Part shown: positions 44,496-56,726 of the stretch, one piece after another | How the letters are laid out: each line of letters opens with the position of its first letter | Numbering within the stretch: position 1 is the stretch's first letter | Origin: Bolinopsis microptera | Lineage: Eukaryota > Ctenophora > Tentaculata > Lobata > Bolinopsidae | Length of the DNA stretch: 64,000 nucleotides | Direction: 5' to 3' | Assembly (NCBI RefSeq): GCF_026151205.1 | Contig: NC_087077.1 | Coordinates: 930,001 to 994,000, forward strand | Notes under the pieces: model-generated | What the model was told of the DNA's origin: nothing | The model's database searches: none | What the model saw: the letters and a program-made list of their open reading frames with translations, nothing else | Position numbers and translations under genes: made by a program

Positions 44496-45944
44496 GTAAT
44501 TTCTCTAAATTATGCAGTGCAATTTGTATCCTCAACACTTCCATTATAGCTTATATTCGCAGCCAATTAATAGGGCACACTTTATTGGGCTGGCAAATTA
44601 TTTTTACGGTAAAATCGGCGGTACACTTGTGCGTTTCAAGAAGCTTGCACACTTTGCTGATAGATAAGGCAAATGATTGAATAAAATTGATATGAAATGC
44701 CGCATATTTGATATAGTTATTATCTGATACACATCAGAAAACAAAGTGGCTGTCGACAGCATTGTTTCGGACAATCGTAACTGCTAACGATTACTAACTA
44801 CTCATGATTACTGGTCATCATTCTAATCGTAAACAAATAGTTCTGTCTATCAGATCTACAAATAGTGATCTGATTCGGTAAACTTTTCTGATCTGACGAA
44901 AGCCTAACCTTATTTCATGTTTCATAGGATTTATGATTGGCTTCAGCAGCGACAGTTGGTAAGTAAAAGTGCAGTTGGTAAGTAAAGTGCACATATTATA
45001 TTACTGTAATGACTTTTACTACCCTACATTCTACAAGGGTGAACCCCGATTAACGGGGTCTACTGTAATTGGGAAGGTGAACTTCTTACTTACTCTAGAT
45101 TTGGTAGTAGTCACTTAACAACCGGTTGATAATATCAAATTCCAAACCAATAATTGATTTATAATAACTAATTGTTAAATAAATAGTTACCTCGGATTTC
45201 TTACTAAATATGATCGCCCACTTATGTTACCTCACCCATTTGCTCTAATTTGCTCTAGTTTGCTCTAATCACCCAACACTTTCCCACATATCGTATTTAG
45301 GTATTCACTCGCTGATCCCGCCATTTTATGCCATCTTTTTTGTCGGTATCCCAGCTTGAGTTGTGACATTTCATGTCTCTCACCACACGCACCTGCTAGG
45401 GGAAGGGTTGGTACATTGCCGTCACATGTCAACGGACAGGAGCTGATTTGAGATCAAATTACAGCGTGCCAGTACTCATCAGCAAAGTTAAAATCCATAT
45501 ATTATATATATAATTGCGAGTAGTAGCCTCTCTCTGTAGAGAAACATGATAAAGGATATTACTTGAGCTGTCTATTATATAGTATCCGTGATCAAGTACT
45601 GATCTCATGTCAGATATGAGAAACATTTTCTAACAAGAACAATTGTTTAAAACTGCTTGCGTGTGTTGTTCCGATTAGGAAAGAACAAGTATCCAGCATA
45701 GATCAAAAAAACAACACATCAGCGGCTGCTACAAACTTTATTGTACAGTTTCCCTGCAAGTGCATGATGTAGGATATACAATAGTTGGATGATGAAAGAG
45801 GTAACGTGACAGCACCGTCCACGTGCTGATTGGTGAGCCGCGCATCACGTGAGCATGACACGTGACATCTCTCTGTCCAAGGTGGTGAAGTGTCCGTCGC
45901 TTCGTCAAATGTTTAGTACTGCTGTTGTTTGTTATGTTTTACAG

Positions 45945-46093
45945 TAATGTAAAGAAGCTTGTAGAATTGCCTGCCTCGCCCTTGGGCTTCCTCAAGAGTT
46001 TTTGCAAAAGGGAAGATAAGACAGAGTACGACGGTCACCATGATGATATCTCGAGAGGCTCACCTGGACGGAGGTCTTTGCGGGAGCACAAGA
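45945..46093 (+). CDS. Candidate exon upstream of the RhoGEF gene
   Basis: Acceptor GTTATGTTTTACAG/T and donor CACAAGA/GTGAGT bound 149 bp with one open frame: 49 codons including LVELPASPLGFLKSF and a basic, Ser/Pro-rich end (SPGRRSLREHK). The exon runs from phase 2 to phase 1. The end phase matches that of the exon at 47535-47559, so both could splice to a shared downstream exon. Assignment to the RhoGEF is inference. Confidence 0.4.
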
Positions 46094-47215
46094 GTGAGTC
46101 ATTTGCGGTCAATATGAGTATCTGAAAAATCCCATCCGGCCACTTTTAAGTTTCATTTGCCTAGGTTTAGATTGTCCTGCTTCGTTCTTTTTCGGGGCCC
46201 AATTATATTTTTACATAATGAGTCCTTGGGGATTGGCTTGAAATTGTCTAGATACCTCAAAACCTGAAATTTTCCATCTCAGTTCACAGTTCTTGCGAAA
46301 GACTGGGTTTCAAATGAATCTAATTATTTTATTTCGGAACCTTAAAGAAGTAATGGGAAAAGTATTTCATGTGTATCACAACATTTTCCTCGTAGAGTAA
46401 AAGCTGTAACGCACTTACTCGGGCATCATACAGACTTTGGGATAGATGGTGTAGATGCTGGCTTGGAAAGAGTATACAATTTTACGCTGAAAAAATCCCT
46501 TATAATCCTGTCTGATTGATCTACCTTATCGGTGTAATTTGTCGCAAAAATTCCTGATATGCGATGAATTACCAGGAATGAGGATGCCACCGGATCATTC
46601 TAAATTGTCCCGTCCTATCCGATAAGGTAGACAGCTTTCGAATAATTTCCTAAATCATTTGCTTCTTCATCTAAAATGAACATTTTATTTCTGAATAGTT
46701 TTTGTTTCATAATGCGTGGGCTGGTCGAAGATTACTCGACGTCGTTAATAAGCATTGTACGATGAGTCATGTTCTAAAAATAGAAGTTAAATCTCCTGAA
46801 GAGACACTCAGTAAAAGTCTGTACCGTTTAACGTTTTGCAACGTAAACCTGTAAATGTTATGAATGACGAATGTCGATATTCAAAAGACAGTGTTTCCAA
46901 GTGTCGTATTTCAGACATTTGACAAGATGTCTTTGCCCTAATCTACTCAATGTCCGATTATCAATATCTCAATATGGAGTCAAATGTGCAATTCTTACAG
47001 TGAAAATCACACCACACACTTCGCAACTGCTATTATCAATACCCACAGAACTTCAGATCTGGTAACAATACATCCGAAATATTTTTAGTGTCAAGCTAAT
47101 AGTAATATCGTACTTTGAAGTTCATCGTTCTCTTGATTATTAATAATCACAAACAAACAACCACAAAATTAAACATTAACTGCCCACTATTCACCCCACT
47201 AAAGAAATAATGCCA
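46094..47215. other. No gene recognised
   Basis: Probable intron or intergenic sequence. A 64-codon open frame at 46871-47065 has no support. Confidence 0.4.
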
Positions 47216-47227
47216 CATAATGTAGCG

Positions 47228-47436
47228 TTTAATAAGGTCCCACTCCCCCACAGACCACGGACTAATCTAGCGTTTAATAACGTCCCACTCCCCCTCAGAC
47301 CACGGACTAATGTCCCACTCCCCCACAGACCACGGACTAATGTCCCACTCCCCCACAGACCACGGACTAATCTAGCACCACTAAGAAATAATGCCACATA
47401 ATCTAACGTTTAATAACTCCCCCACAGACCACGGAC
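47228..47436. repeat. Degenerate minisatellite upstream of a TATA box
   Basis: Repeated CCCACTCCCCCACAGACCACGGACTAAT, in places interrupted by CTAGCGTTTAATAACGT. The short form is about 28-bp and repeats in tandem at 47305-47365. The array ends 8 bp before TATAAAAG, so repeats form the proximal promoter. Confidence 0.85.
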
Positions 47437-47443
47437 TACACGG

Positions 47444-47559
47444 TATAAAAGCTCGCTACAGATCAGAACCATCTCTTCCCTTCTCACATGACCACCAGAG
47501 CGTGATAACCGCGGGCACACTACCGGAGATACTCATGGCCAGCATCCAACATCAACAAG
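47444..47559 (+). promoter_or_regulatory. TATA box and possible alternative first exon
   Basis: TATAAAAG at 47444-47451; start expected near 47475. The first ATG, at 47535, opens a short coding piece (MASIQHQQ) that ends at a donor (AACAAG/GTGCGT) after 47559 in phase 1. It could be an alternative 5' exon of the RhoGEF gene downstream. Confidence 0.4.
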
Positions 47560-48454
47560 GTGCGTTTATTTGTTTGTAGTTAATTATTAGCTATTTTAAA
47601 TTTAATTATTATGTTTGTTTGTTTGTTTGTCCGTGCTGTATTGTGTTCCATTGAAATGCTTCACTTTCTTTCTATGTATGACAGAACCTAATATTCAAAC
47701 AACCATAATAATATTGACACTGTTTCGTGCCATACGTCAGGTGAGGCAAGGCCGAGATCAGAAAGTTTGACTTTCATAAAAGTTAAGGGATCATTCTTAT
47801 CGGATGTTACGCTTCTAAGCGTAGGGATGCAGGTTCGGTCTGCGTTCGTTAATTAATGGGATCGTAATTAAATAATTAATTATAATCGACCCGTTCATGG
47901 CACTGAATCAATGATGTACATGATTATTTGATGTTCACGTTCAATGACACAATTTCCAGTAATTCGATTACGTGTACTACAATAATAAGTGTACTTTGCA
48001 ACTGTTTCAAGTCTCACAGTCACTTGAACGCCGCAACGAGTCTCAGGAATTTATTTTACTGTAGAAAATTCCCGAGTTTTCGTGCCTCACAAATAGGTTG
48101 TTGAAAGGCTTGCTGTGATATGCTAATATCCAGTGATATGCTAATACAGGGGGAAGTATACTATTTTGATATCAAACGTCAAACAATGCAAGTCGACAAG
48201 TTTTTTGACTTTCTAGGACCTACTTATATTTATAACAAGTTTGCCAACCGATAGCCAATATAATGATGGATAGTGACCAATAATCGATATTCCGGTCTTA
48301 CGTTTTCACGCTTACAAGTTAAGTGTAGTAAATAGTAAATAAACGGTCTTACGTTAGACGATCAGCTCGGCACGTGTCTTAGTTAAAGGATAATGGTTCC
48401 TTGCCAGCTAATAGCAGGAAAGAAGAAACATTTTCCTCGGAAATACCAGAAATA

Positions 48455-48615
48455 CCGGAATGTGCCGCCACGTAACAAGCCTCCTCAGAACATGCCAAAT
48501 TGAAACATGCCGCTCTGGCACGCGCTACCTTGAAACAAGCCTCCTCGGAACATGCCGCTCCGGCACGCGTTACCTTGAAACATGCCGATCCGGCACGTGC
48601 TACGTTGAAACGTAC
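48455..48615. repeat. Degenerate GC-rich repeats
   Basis: Several imperfect copies of GAAACATGCCG(C/A)TCCGGCACG with CGTTACCTT linkers. Open frames on both strands here follow from the repeat. Confidence 0.7.
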
Positions 48616-49053
48616 AGTCACGAAACATGCCTACTTGTACTTGTGAATGTGCCGTTTCGGAATTTTACAAATTAAAGTTAAAGTTTAACCTGCAGTTAAA
48701 TTCAGTAAGGTATAAATAACGAATACTTATTTCGCATAGAGTTTTCGCATTCATACTCGAGGAAGAAGCAAAAGAACATATTTTTTTGCTTATTTCCGAC
48801 AGTGTGATCTATCTCCACCTTAACATGTCTATCGTATGAAGCCATGTCCTCCCATAAAAAAACCTCTCAAAATATCGCATTATGGCGGGAGATGAGCAGA
48901 TCTTTACATTCTCCAAAACTCTCCCGCCCGAAAATCCACGTACTCCAATACGTAATACCTTATACATCTTCCTTTTACCGCTTCTTACCACTCTGAAACG
49001 TCACCTAATCACCTGAGGTTAAACTATAGTCTCAGGTGAGGTTAACGAATCTT

Positions 49054-49224
49054 GTTAAGTGCAGTTTGGAGTGTATCGTAATTACAGTATACGAGTCTAA
49101 CTCTCTCTACAACTCACGTGACGTCACAGTTAACGTGACGTCACGATAGCGTCATGATGACGTCATGATGTTAAGTGCAGTTTGGAGTGTATCGTAATTA
49201 CAGTATACGAGTCTAACTCTCTCT
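49054..49224. promoter_or_regulatory. Three CRE sites between two 55-bp direct repeats
   Basis: TGACGTCA is at 49119-49126, 49136-49143 and 49158-49165, with TCACGTGA beside the first. The cluster is flanked by two copies of a 55-bp block (49054-49108 and 49170-49224, starting GTTAAGTGCAGTTTGGAGTG). A CREB-responsive element is likely. The target gene is unknown; the neighbouring RhoGEF exons are candidates. Confidence 0.5.
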
Positions 49225-49229
49225 CCACT

Positions 49230-50925
49230 TCCCGCTTTATTACCAATTATGGACATGTGGTTCTCATAAATCATATCTTAACAACGTGTTGTTCTGAACT
49301 CGGATTAAATACAAGTTGAACCTGATATTAATCCATTAATAGTAACACATTTTGGGGTGTGATTCTCTGCAGGGAGAGGGAAACTGACACGCTCAGTTCG
49401 GAGCAATTTAACACATATCATAGACTGTTCCTGGCTTAGTGTGATTCGGCGATTAGTTAGGGGATGAACAAGGGTTACTGGCGAAGTCGTGAGGTAATCC
49501 TGCGATCTGATTGGCTCATATCGCATGATTCTAGACGCTCATTGGTGGACGTAGAGCCTAGTATCTGAACGCTGGTAACGTACGTCGTACAAGTAGCGAG
49601 GAGGTCAGGATGTGTTGCGTAATATCCCCTAATACGCATGGGATCCCAAACATGTCGTAATGGTAGCGGAGAAGTCGTTTAATTATTGTACTTGTAGAGT
49701 TGTACAGTTTCAGCCGTCATGCTTCCCCCGGGATCTTTGAAATGTTTCCTTGTGTTTGATTTTGACAGAAGTTCACCAGATTTTACAACAACTTCTACAT
49801 AGTTCATACTAAAATACTCCTACTGAAACCAAAACCATGCTCTATTGTTATCTCAAATTTCATCGTATATATTTGTTTAATACCTATGCTGAAATACCTT
49901 AATTTGTTATCTATTTAGAATAAATAACATCTGCAGAGTGTATATAGATGTGTATAGTGTACAATGTACATTACACTGAAAGAGCCGATAAGGACACCAC
50001 CTTTCAAAAATACAGGTGGTTTTGTTACTCTTAGTCTTTGTCATTTGTACGAGCCTGACTGCTGGTCATTGATCTGTGTACGATAGTTTTTATTTGTGTC
50101 CCTTATTATATATTGATCTAATACTAAACACCCTGTAAGAAAACTTCACGCGTATTCCGTCCAGTATTTTAACATTTGTCATTTATTTTATAATTTGTCA
50201 TCGATATTATATTATCGAATATCTATATAATTATATTTACTATTACCTTGGTTTTACTTGATTTTGTTTTAGAGTTTATATTGTAAGCATGGGAAGATGC
50301 CGTTTGTAGTCAGTCTTGAGATGGCAGTGGGTATCAAACTACGAGACAGTGCGCTGTTCTCTCCCTTCAGAGCAACAGCCATTCCTACAGGTTTCTAAGT
50401 TACTAAGTTACTAAGTTACTAAGTTGCTAAGTTACCGAGTTACTAAATCACTAACTTGTAATCTGGTAACCTTAAAATCAATATAGTCTTAATATACGTA
50501 GTCCTAATATACCAGATTTCCGTAATGATACGCTAACATCTATATAGTGTTACTATTAATCAACACAGTATAAGCTTCCGTGTTCATTGTAAATATGATG
50601 ATATCATTACAAACTCCGATGACAGCTAGGAATGAACAGACAGGTTTAACTACATAAGTACATGACACCTATACCAATCTAACGACGTAAAACAGCGTAC
50701 GCGACCTCTAATCCTCGCTTAACGTTCTGTCAGTGTTTCAAACCAATAATAACTGTTAAATTAACGTGCTTGTCAGCGCCTGTTGTAGGTTGTGTTGAGA
50801 TCTAAGAGTCAAGTGGGGGATTGAGGCATTTAGAGAATGTGAAGTGAGGGGTCAAGTTCCTGACCGGTTCTTGTCAAAGGTGGTCAGGTGGTAATGACTT
50901 GATTGATTGGTTGTTAATTATTTAG
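49230..50925. other. Mostly non-genic; one possible RhoGEF exon near 50.3 kb
   Basis: Around 50275-50390 two or three acceptor-like sites (TTTGTTTTAG, TTCTCTCCCTTCAG) precede a donor-like ACAG/GTTTCT at 50390/50391. All three frames are open over the last 70 bases, so I cannot fix the frame. It might be an upstream RhoGEF exon. Otherwise I see nothing here. Confidence 0.25.
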
Positions 50926-50927
50926 TT

Positions 50928-51317
50928 AGTAAACCCTGCCTTCAGCGCTACCTGCTACCAGGCAGTAAACCCTGCCTTCAGCGCTACCTGCTACCAGGCA
51001 GTAAACCCTGCCTTCAGCGCTACCTGCTACCAGGCAGTAAACCCTGCCTTCAGCGCTACCTGCTACCAGGCAGTAAACCCTGCCTTCAGCGCTACCTGCT
51101 ACCAGGCAGTAAACCCTGCCTTCAGCGCTACCTGCTACCAGGCAGTAAACCCTGCCTTCAGCGCTACCTGCTACCAGGCAGTAAACCCTGCCTTCAGCGC
51201 TACCTGCTACCAGGCAGTAAACCCTGCCTTCAGCGCTACCTGCTACCAGGCAGTGAACCCTGCCTTCAGCGCTACCTGCTACCAGGCAGTAAACCCTGCC
51301 TTCAGCGCTACCTGCTA
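50928..51317. repeat. 36-bp minisatellite, about 11 copies
   Basis: Near-identical 36-bp units, AGTAAACCCTGCCTTCAGCG followed by CTACCTGCTACCAGGC. Since 36 is divisible by three, both strands stay open (a 12-residue repeat), but there is no gene context and I do not call a protein. Confidence 0.95.
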
Positions 51318-51894
51318 TCAAATCTACACACAGAGGCCAAGTTAACTCGATTATTTAGAAACTATCTGTGAATACCACGTGACTCTTAGCTTTACTCATA
51401 GATCCCATATCATAACCTGTAATAATATCTACAAATAAAGTGATACGTGTTCACTAAAAGTAGTTCGATCTAAATTTAGATATTTTTGAACCGAACAACG
51501 AAGTCACCTTGGTATCATAAGTAAAAATACTTCAGAGTCTACATTTTCTGGTCACTTGATGTAAAACTGCTCGTGTCAAATTTCTGTTTTGTGGACATTG
51601 ATTTTGTTAAGAAGCAGATGACGCTTATGTAATGGAATAAGGTTGCATAATAATTCCCATTATTGTGTCATGTCGTATCATTGTTTACATAAAAGCATAA
51701 AGCTCTTAAACACTTGTGGTCTCGATATAGTGTAACCGTTCATTGATCATTCTATACTTTCTGTAACAATTATTAATCTACCTCATTGATTTAATTAATT
51801 GTTATTAATTTACCTCATTAATGACTCCCTATTTTCAGTTCACGTGAGTGCGAGTGAGCCGCACCACAACCCCTCTCCCTGTCTCCCCAACTAG

Positions 51895-51937
51895 ACGTCC
51901 TAACTCTATCTCCGATACTCCTCCTTCCCCACGAGAG
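51895..51937 (+). CDS. Candidate small RhoGEF exon
   Basis: Acceptor CCTGTCTCCCCAACTAG/A and donor CGAGAG/GTGAGT bound 43 bp. In the only fully open frame it codes RPNSISDTPPSPRE and ends in phase 0, which fits the confident exon at 56727. Ser/Pro-rich linkers are common N-terminal to DH domains. Confidence 0.45.
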
Positions 51938-51939
51938 GT

Positions 51940-52930
51940 GAGTTACTAATTACTAACGACTAGTTACTAATTAGTCATTAATCGGTAATTAGTCATTAAT
52001 GACAAGTATTTGTCAAACCTTTAGAAATTATTGATAGAATTGCAACATGCAACATTCAAAAACCAGTAACTGATTATCATCTTGGTAAAGGTATAATTAA
52101 CCAACTTATACTAATATTGATAATTGAGATGGTAGCGATACGTTAATACATTCTAAACAGTCAGTATATCAAATTGATACTAAATTTATCAAATTTTCAA
52201 GTTAAAAACCTTACCAATACCATATTACAATAACTATAAGAAATCTGAGAAAAAGAGAAGAAAGTTAATTCCATGTTGAATCAACATCAATCTCAAAATT
52301 TTAACGTGGCAAAATTCAGCGACATTATAATCTGCCACCTAACAAACTTGGCCCCTCACAACTTCTATCATTTTTCAAACTTGGCGAGGGGCCAAGTCTC
52401 ACAACTATTATAATTTTTCAAACTAACAAACTTGGCGCGGGGCCAAGTCTTTCAATCCTCGTCTCTCTCAGAGAAACTACCACATCTGTTTTTAATGAAA
52501 AACACGCCATCAATATCTGGCACTTATACAGGCATCCTGTATCTAATTTAAATCCACTCCAACATTTAACAAAACGACTCCTAAATCGGTGTCTAAATTT
52601 AATAACAAATCAATACCCAATATTTGAATACCTCACGTCCTAAACTTTGTTCCGATGTGGGCTAATTGTTTGGAACCAAATTAATTGCAAATAAAATTTC
52701 CATTCGCATTGACGATGGTCCCTTTCGAAACCAAATAGATGCCCTATTTTCGTATCAAATTAAACAGAACGTATTTTCTCGGACGTAAGGTACAAAATTT
52801 AAGATTCATATCGATTTAGATATCATTACTCTGATCAATAACTCAACACAAAGTAACAGTCTGTTCCTCAGTTCTTTTAGCCACCATGCTTCTTTTTTAG
52901 TGAAACAGTGTTGACAAGATTCCTCCTTGA
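51940..52930. other. No gene recognised
   Basis: AT-rich sequence. AACTTGGC(G/C)...GGGGCCAAGTCT-type repeats occur three times at about 52345-52450. On the minus strand this is 3' to the ABCG gene; I did not identify a convincing poly-A signal. Confidence 0.4.
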
Positions 52931-52937
52931 GGAGTCA

Positions 52938-54931
52938 TCAGTCTCTTAATCTGTACCACATGGCTAGTAATGCCGAGGAGCACCATCCCAGTACGTTTGG
53001 GAACTGGTAGAATATGTACGGATACCAAATAACCGGATCAATCCCATACGCACTCAGGATCTGTGTGCCGTTTTGATAGATACACGGATTCCTGATGTTC
53101 TGGTCGCACTCAATGACGGGGATGTTTTGGAACTCGTTGGACATGAGAGCGTTCCATCCGTATCTTATCGGGGAGAGATACTTGATGGGGATGAGCCAGT
53201 AAGGAGTCTGTCTATCATTGAGGTAGAGTCCTCCTAATAGAGACACGGAAGGGCTATCATGACGTTGAAGCCTTTAGCTTTGCGAACGTTGCTGGTTACA
53301 GAGCCTGTGAAAATGCCGAGTGTAGCGGAGACCCAGGCTATTGTAGAGCAGGTAAACCAGGCGGTGAAAAATGCAGCAGCAGATATGTGGAGTCCAGTGA
53401 TGAAGTAAAATAGTGCGACCTGAAGGAGTCCAAATAAGAGCATGTTTGAGGTCACCTGAATCAGGATTGAAAAGAAAAATGGGAAGATCCCGTTAATCCC
53501 AAGTTGGTATTCCTTCTGAAAAACAGGAAACTGTTTGACTACAGTGGATGTGGTGTATGTCGCCCACGAGAAGACGAGAAACGAGGCTTGGAAGAAGAAG
53601 AGTCCAGCCTTGTTCTGCGCTACGTTTTGGTTGTTTTTTAAGCCAAAATAGGCGAGTGCTATGAAAAGACTTGTGATGAAACCTTGAGCCACTAAGAAAA
53701 TGGAGTCTGGTGATATCCGTTTGGAAGCCATTATGGCTCGTTTCGAGTTTTCGACAAACTGTTTCAGCTTGTTGGCTTCTGGCCGTTTTCGATTTGTCAC
53801 ATCTGGTTTGATCTTGTTTATCTTGACAACATAGGAAATCGCTTCTTCCAACTTTTTAAAGTCTTCAGAATCTCTGTAGAAGTTTGTGTACGTCTCAATG
53901 AGTCCCGTGAATTTCTCATCGGCTGATTTGTCCAGTGCTAGCTCGTTCATGAAATGGTCAGCTGGATTATGAAGTTCAGGACAGGGTCTCCCTAAGGTTT
54001 CAAATAATTTGACTGCATCTTTTCCAGCACCAAGAAACACGGTATGTCCATCTGCCATCAGGCAAATCTTATCTAAAAGGGCGAAGGCTTCTGAACTTGG
54101 CTGGCTCAATGCGACCAGTGTACACTGGTTAGGACTTGCCTGCTCCTTGATCTGCCTCAACATTCTATTAGCTGGTCGGGGCTCCATTCCTTTAACAGGC
54201 TCATCTAAGAAGATTATCAGAGGGTCCTCCAGCATCTCCAATCCAAGTGCCAATGTCTTCCTCTCCTTATGTGTGATTCCAGTTCTTCCCTCGCCCGGTT
54301 GGCCTATCCTAGTGTGCTCGATGTTCAGAAGATCCAGCTTTTCGAGGATTGCATTGGCTTTCGCTACTTTTCTGTTGAATCTGGTTTGCTTGTCCATGCG
54401 CATGTTAACATGGAACATGATTGTTTCTCTGACCGTCATATGTTCCATGAAGTTGTCCTCTTGGTCCACATACGCGCTGATCAGTGCCATCTGAGTAGGA
54501 TCTATCTGCCATCCGTTTACCTGCAGTGTTCCTTTCACTTTTACACCATCCATCTTCTTCTGAGCCAGAGCCATCAACATGCTCGTTTTCCCCGCCCCCT
54601 TTGGACCTATTATCCCCATCATCTCCCCTGGTTCAACAATCCCCGAAACTCGCTTCAGGATGTCCTTGTAGAAATACTTGCCTGTCTCATTTTTAAACCA
54701 CCTCGGTTTGGAGTAATTCTCCGTGGAAGCACTCAAGTCCCTCCAGGAGAGGGTAACTGATTTGAGGTTATCACTCGCATCCTCCTCTAGAGGCAGTGTG
54801 TACACGTCCTGTTGAGATGTGTCTCCTAGCAACGGTTCTCTGTATTCACTCTGTTTTAACTTGGTGTAGTCAGCTGTATCACTGTCTAAGAGATGACTCC
54901 CTTCTGACTGTTCCACATCAGAGATTGACAT
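52938..54931 (-). pseudogene. ABCG-type half-transporter, intronless, with one frameshift
   Basis: The ATG at 54931 opens 565 residues; a second frame (52938-53246) supplies the C-terminus. ABC domain: Walker A GPKGAGKTS (about 109-117), Q-loop YVDQED, Walker B LIIFLDEP, then a membrane half with about six hydrophobic spans. The order NBD-TMD is that of ABCG (white/ABCG2 class), which pumps lipids or small molecules as dimers. Two key motifs are changed. The signature normally near VSGGERKR reads ITHKERKT, and the H-loop IHQPS reads LSQPS, so the switch His is Ser. The frame stops at 53234-53236 in CTCTATTAG, while LLGGLYLN of the fifth-sixth span region continues in the other frame. One base appears missing near 53240-53250. 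The gene has no introns, unlike its neighbours. It is either a decayed retrocopy, or a living divergent gene with a sequencing error. Confidence 0.8.
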
Positions 54932-54939
54932 TTTACTCT

Positions 54940-55675
54940 CTCTCTCTTGCGATCGAGTGCTGGGAAGATATTACTGATCATAATTGGCATTAATTATGAA
55001 AGTTGCAGAAAAACATTCATGGTTCTGTTGACGCGACATCAAAGGAATGATTCAAGACTGAGCGGTGTTTTAGTGAGATAATATCTAGCAATAATTACAA
55101 CGGTGAATCTTTAAGTGAACGAAAATAAAACACATACACAAAGTGCTAAGCTCTGGAGTGATGCAAGTTAGCTTACTTCAAGTTTATAATAGTTATTAGA
55201 AATCAAATAGTTATTAGTTGGATGCAAAGCTGAACCGATATAAACTTGATTCTTAAATGATACTTTTTCAATGAGATGAAGTAAGCTAGCGATGCGGAAA
55301 AAATCAGCTATGAAAAGTTGTATTTGTTCTTCTATTGATAGTGGAAACATTTTATAAACGCTTCAATAAGAGACAAATAAGACTGATTATTAAGACAATC
55401 GCAATACAATCAAATTTCTGATTAAAATACGAAGCCAAACAAAAATATGAATTTTCCATAGTATAAAAGAGAAGTTATCAGTACTATGTTTCGACGAAAT
55501 GAGCGCGTATTCTGCCAAATAGTGAATTCTGAACTAGGAAGAGAATTGAGAATACATAGACAGTATATTAATTACTAGGTATTCACAGTAGGATTGAGTT
55601 AGGATTCTCAGAAATCGTCCCTGACTGAATGTAGCTATGAGCTGAATAGGAAAGGCTGAAAGGAGAGTTTGGGTG
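54940..55675. other. Upstream region of the ABCG gene
   Basis: No exon recognised. A GAGAGAGAGAGT run lies just before the ABCG ATG. Open frames at 55168-55350 and 55534-55734 (minus) have no support. Confidence 0.4.
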
Positions 55676-55693
55676 TAAATTATGCTGAAGAAA

Positions 55694-55990
55694 GTTAAGT
55701 CACGCACAGGGCGGGGGTTGGGGGCTAAAGTCAATACCAGTCACGCACAGGGTGGGGGGGGGGGGGGGGGGGTTGGGGGCTAAAGTCAATACCAGTCACG
55801 CACAGTGCAGGGGTTAGGGGCTAAAGTCAATACCAGTCACGCACATGGTGGGGGGGGGGGGGGGTTGGGGGCTAAAGTCAATACCAGTCACGCACAGTGC
55901 AGGGGTTAGGGGCAAAAGTCAATACCAGTCACGCACAGGGTGGGGGGGGGGGGGGGGCTAAAGTCAATACCAGTCACGCACAGGGTGGCT
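55694..55990. repeat. G-tract minisatellite, about 5 copies of a 60-bp unit
   Basis: The unit is AGTCACGCACAGGGTG, a G run, then TTGGGGGCTAAAGTCAATAC. G runs reach about 22 bases and vary in length. A good candidate for G-quadruplex structures on the plus strand. It lies in the putative RhoGEF intron upstream of 56727. Confidence 0.9.
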
Positions 55991-56720
55991 GCTCGTAAAC
56001 ACACATCTTGAGATTATTAGTATTGATTATGTAGTCACAACATGGTATCTGCAAAATAAAATACGGATGTTTTAAAAAGCCCAAACGTTTGGCTATGGCA
56101 GCTGCTCATAGATATCTAAAAAATACGGAAGTAAACCATTGTTGCTAAGAAATGGACATATTTAATATCTTTATTTGGCAGATTCCTCGAAGAAGTGATG
56201 ATAGCAAGTCATACAAAAAAAGAATTATTTCAATTGGGCACTCAGGGACTGAGCAGTTAACCCAACCGTTCGCACAGTTACTTATCAAACTAAGTTAAGC
56301 GTCGAACTAAATAAGAGTACGTGTCCTGCCATTCTCCAGACTTTTGATTCCATATATAACAAGATTGCATATTATTCAATTCCTTGAAAGGAAATCAAAA
56401 GATTTTCCAAGAATGCTCGCCGAACCGTATTAGTTCGTAGTAAAGGGTGATGAATTCTAATGACTAGTAATGGAATAAGGTCGGATTAAGTCCAGCCAGC
56501 ACAGTTCGTAAGGAATTAGTCTGTTCTACTAATATTCTACTACATAATATTCTACTAATATTCTACAAACCTAATTGTGAATATTTAGCATCGCATCTGA
56601 GAGCTTCCAGTGCGCGCATAGCACTACCCAATAACTACCCGAATAAGTAGTAAACTAAATAATTTCCAAAAATAATCGTTCTCTTTCTTGTAATCTGGCA
56701 TATTTGGTTACTAGTATTTG
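55991..56720. other. No gene recognised (probable RhoGEF intron)
   Basis: AT-rich sequence leading to the acceptor TTTGTTACAG at 56726. I see nothing else. Confidence 0.4.
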
Positions 56721-56726
56721 TTACAG

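Noticed and set aside
50926-51371. Open frames of 154 and 131 codons with a 12-residue repeat
   Set aside because: Created by the 36-bp minisatellite, open on both strands, no splice or promoter context.
54009-54993. Plus-strand open frames of 161-163 codons
   Set aside because: Antisense to the conserved ABCG ATPase domain.
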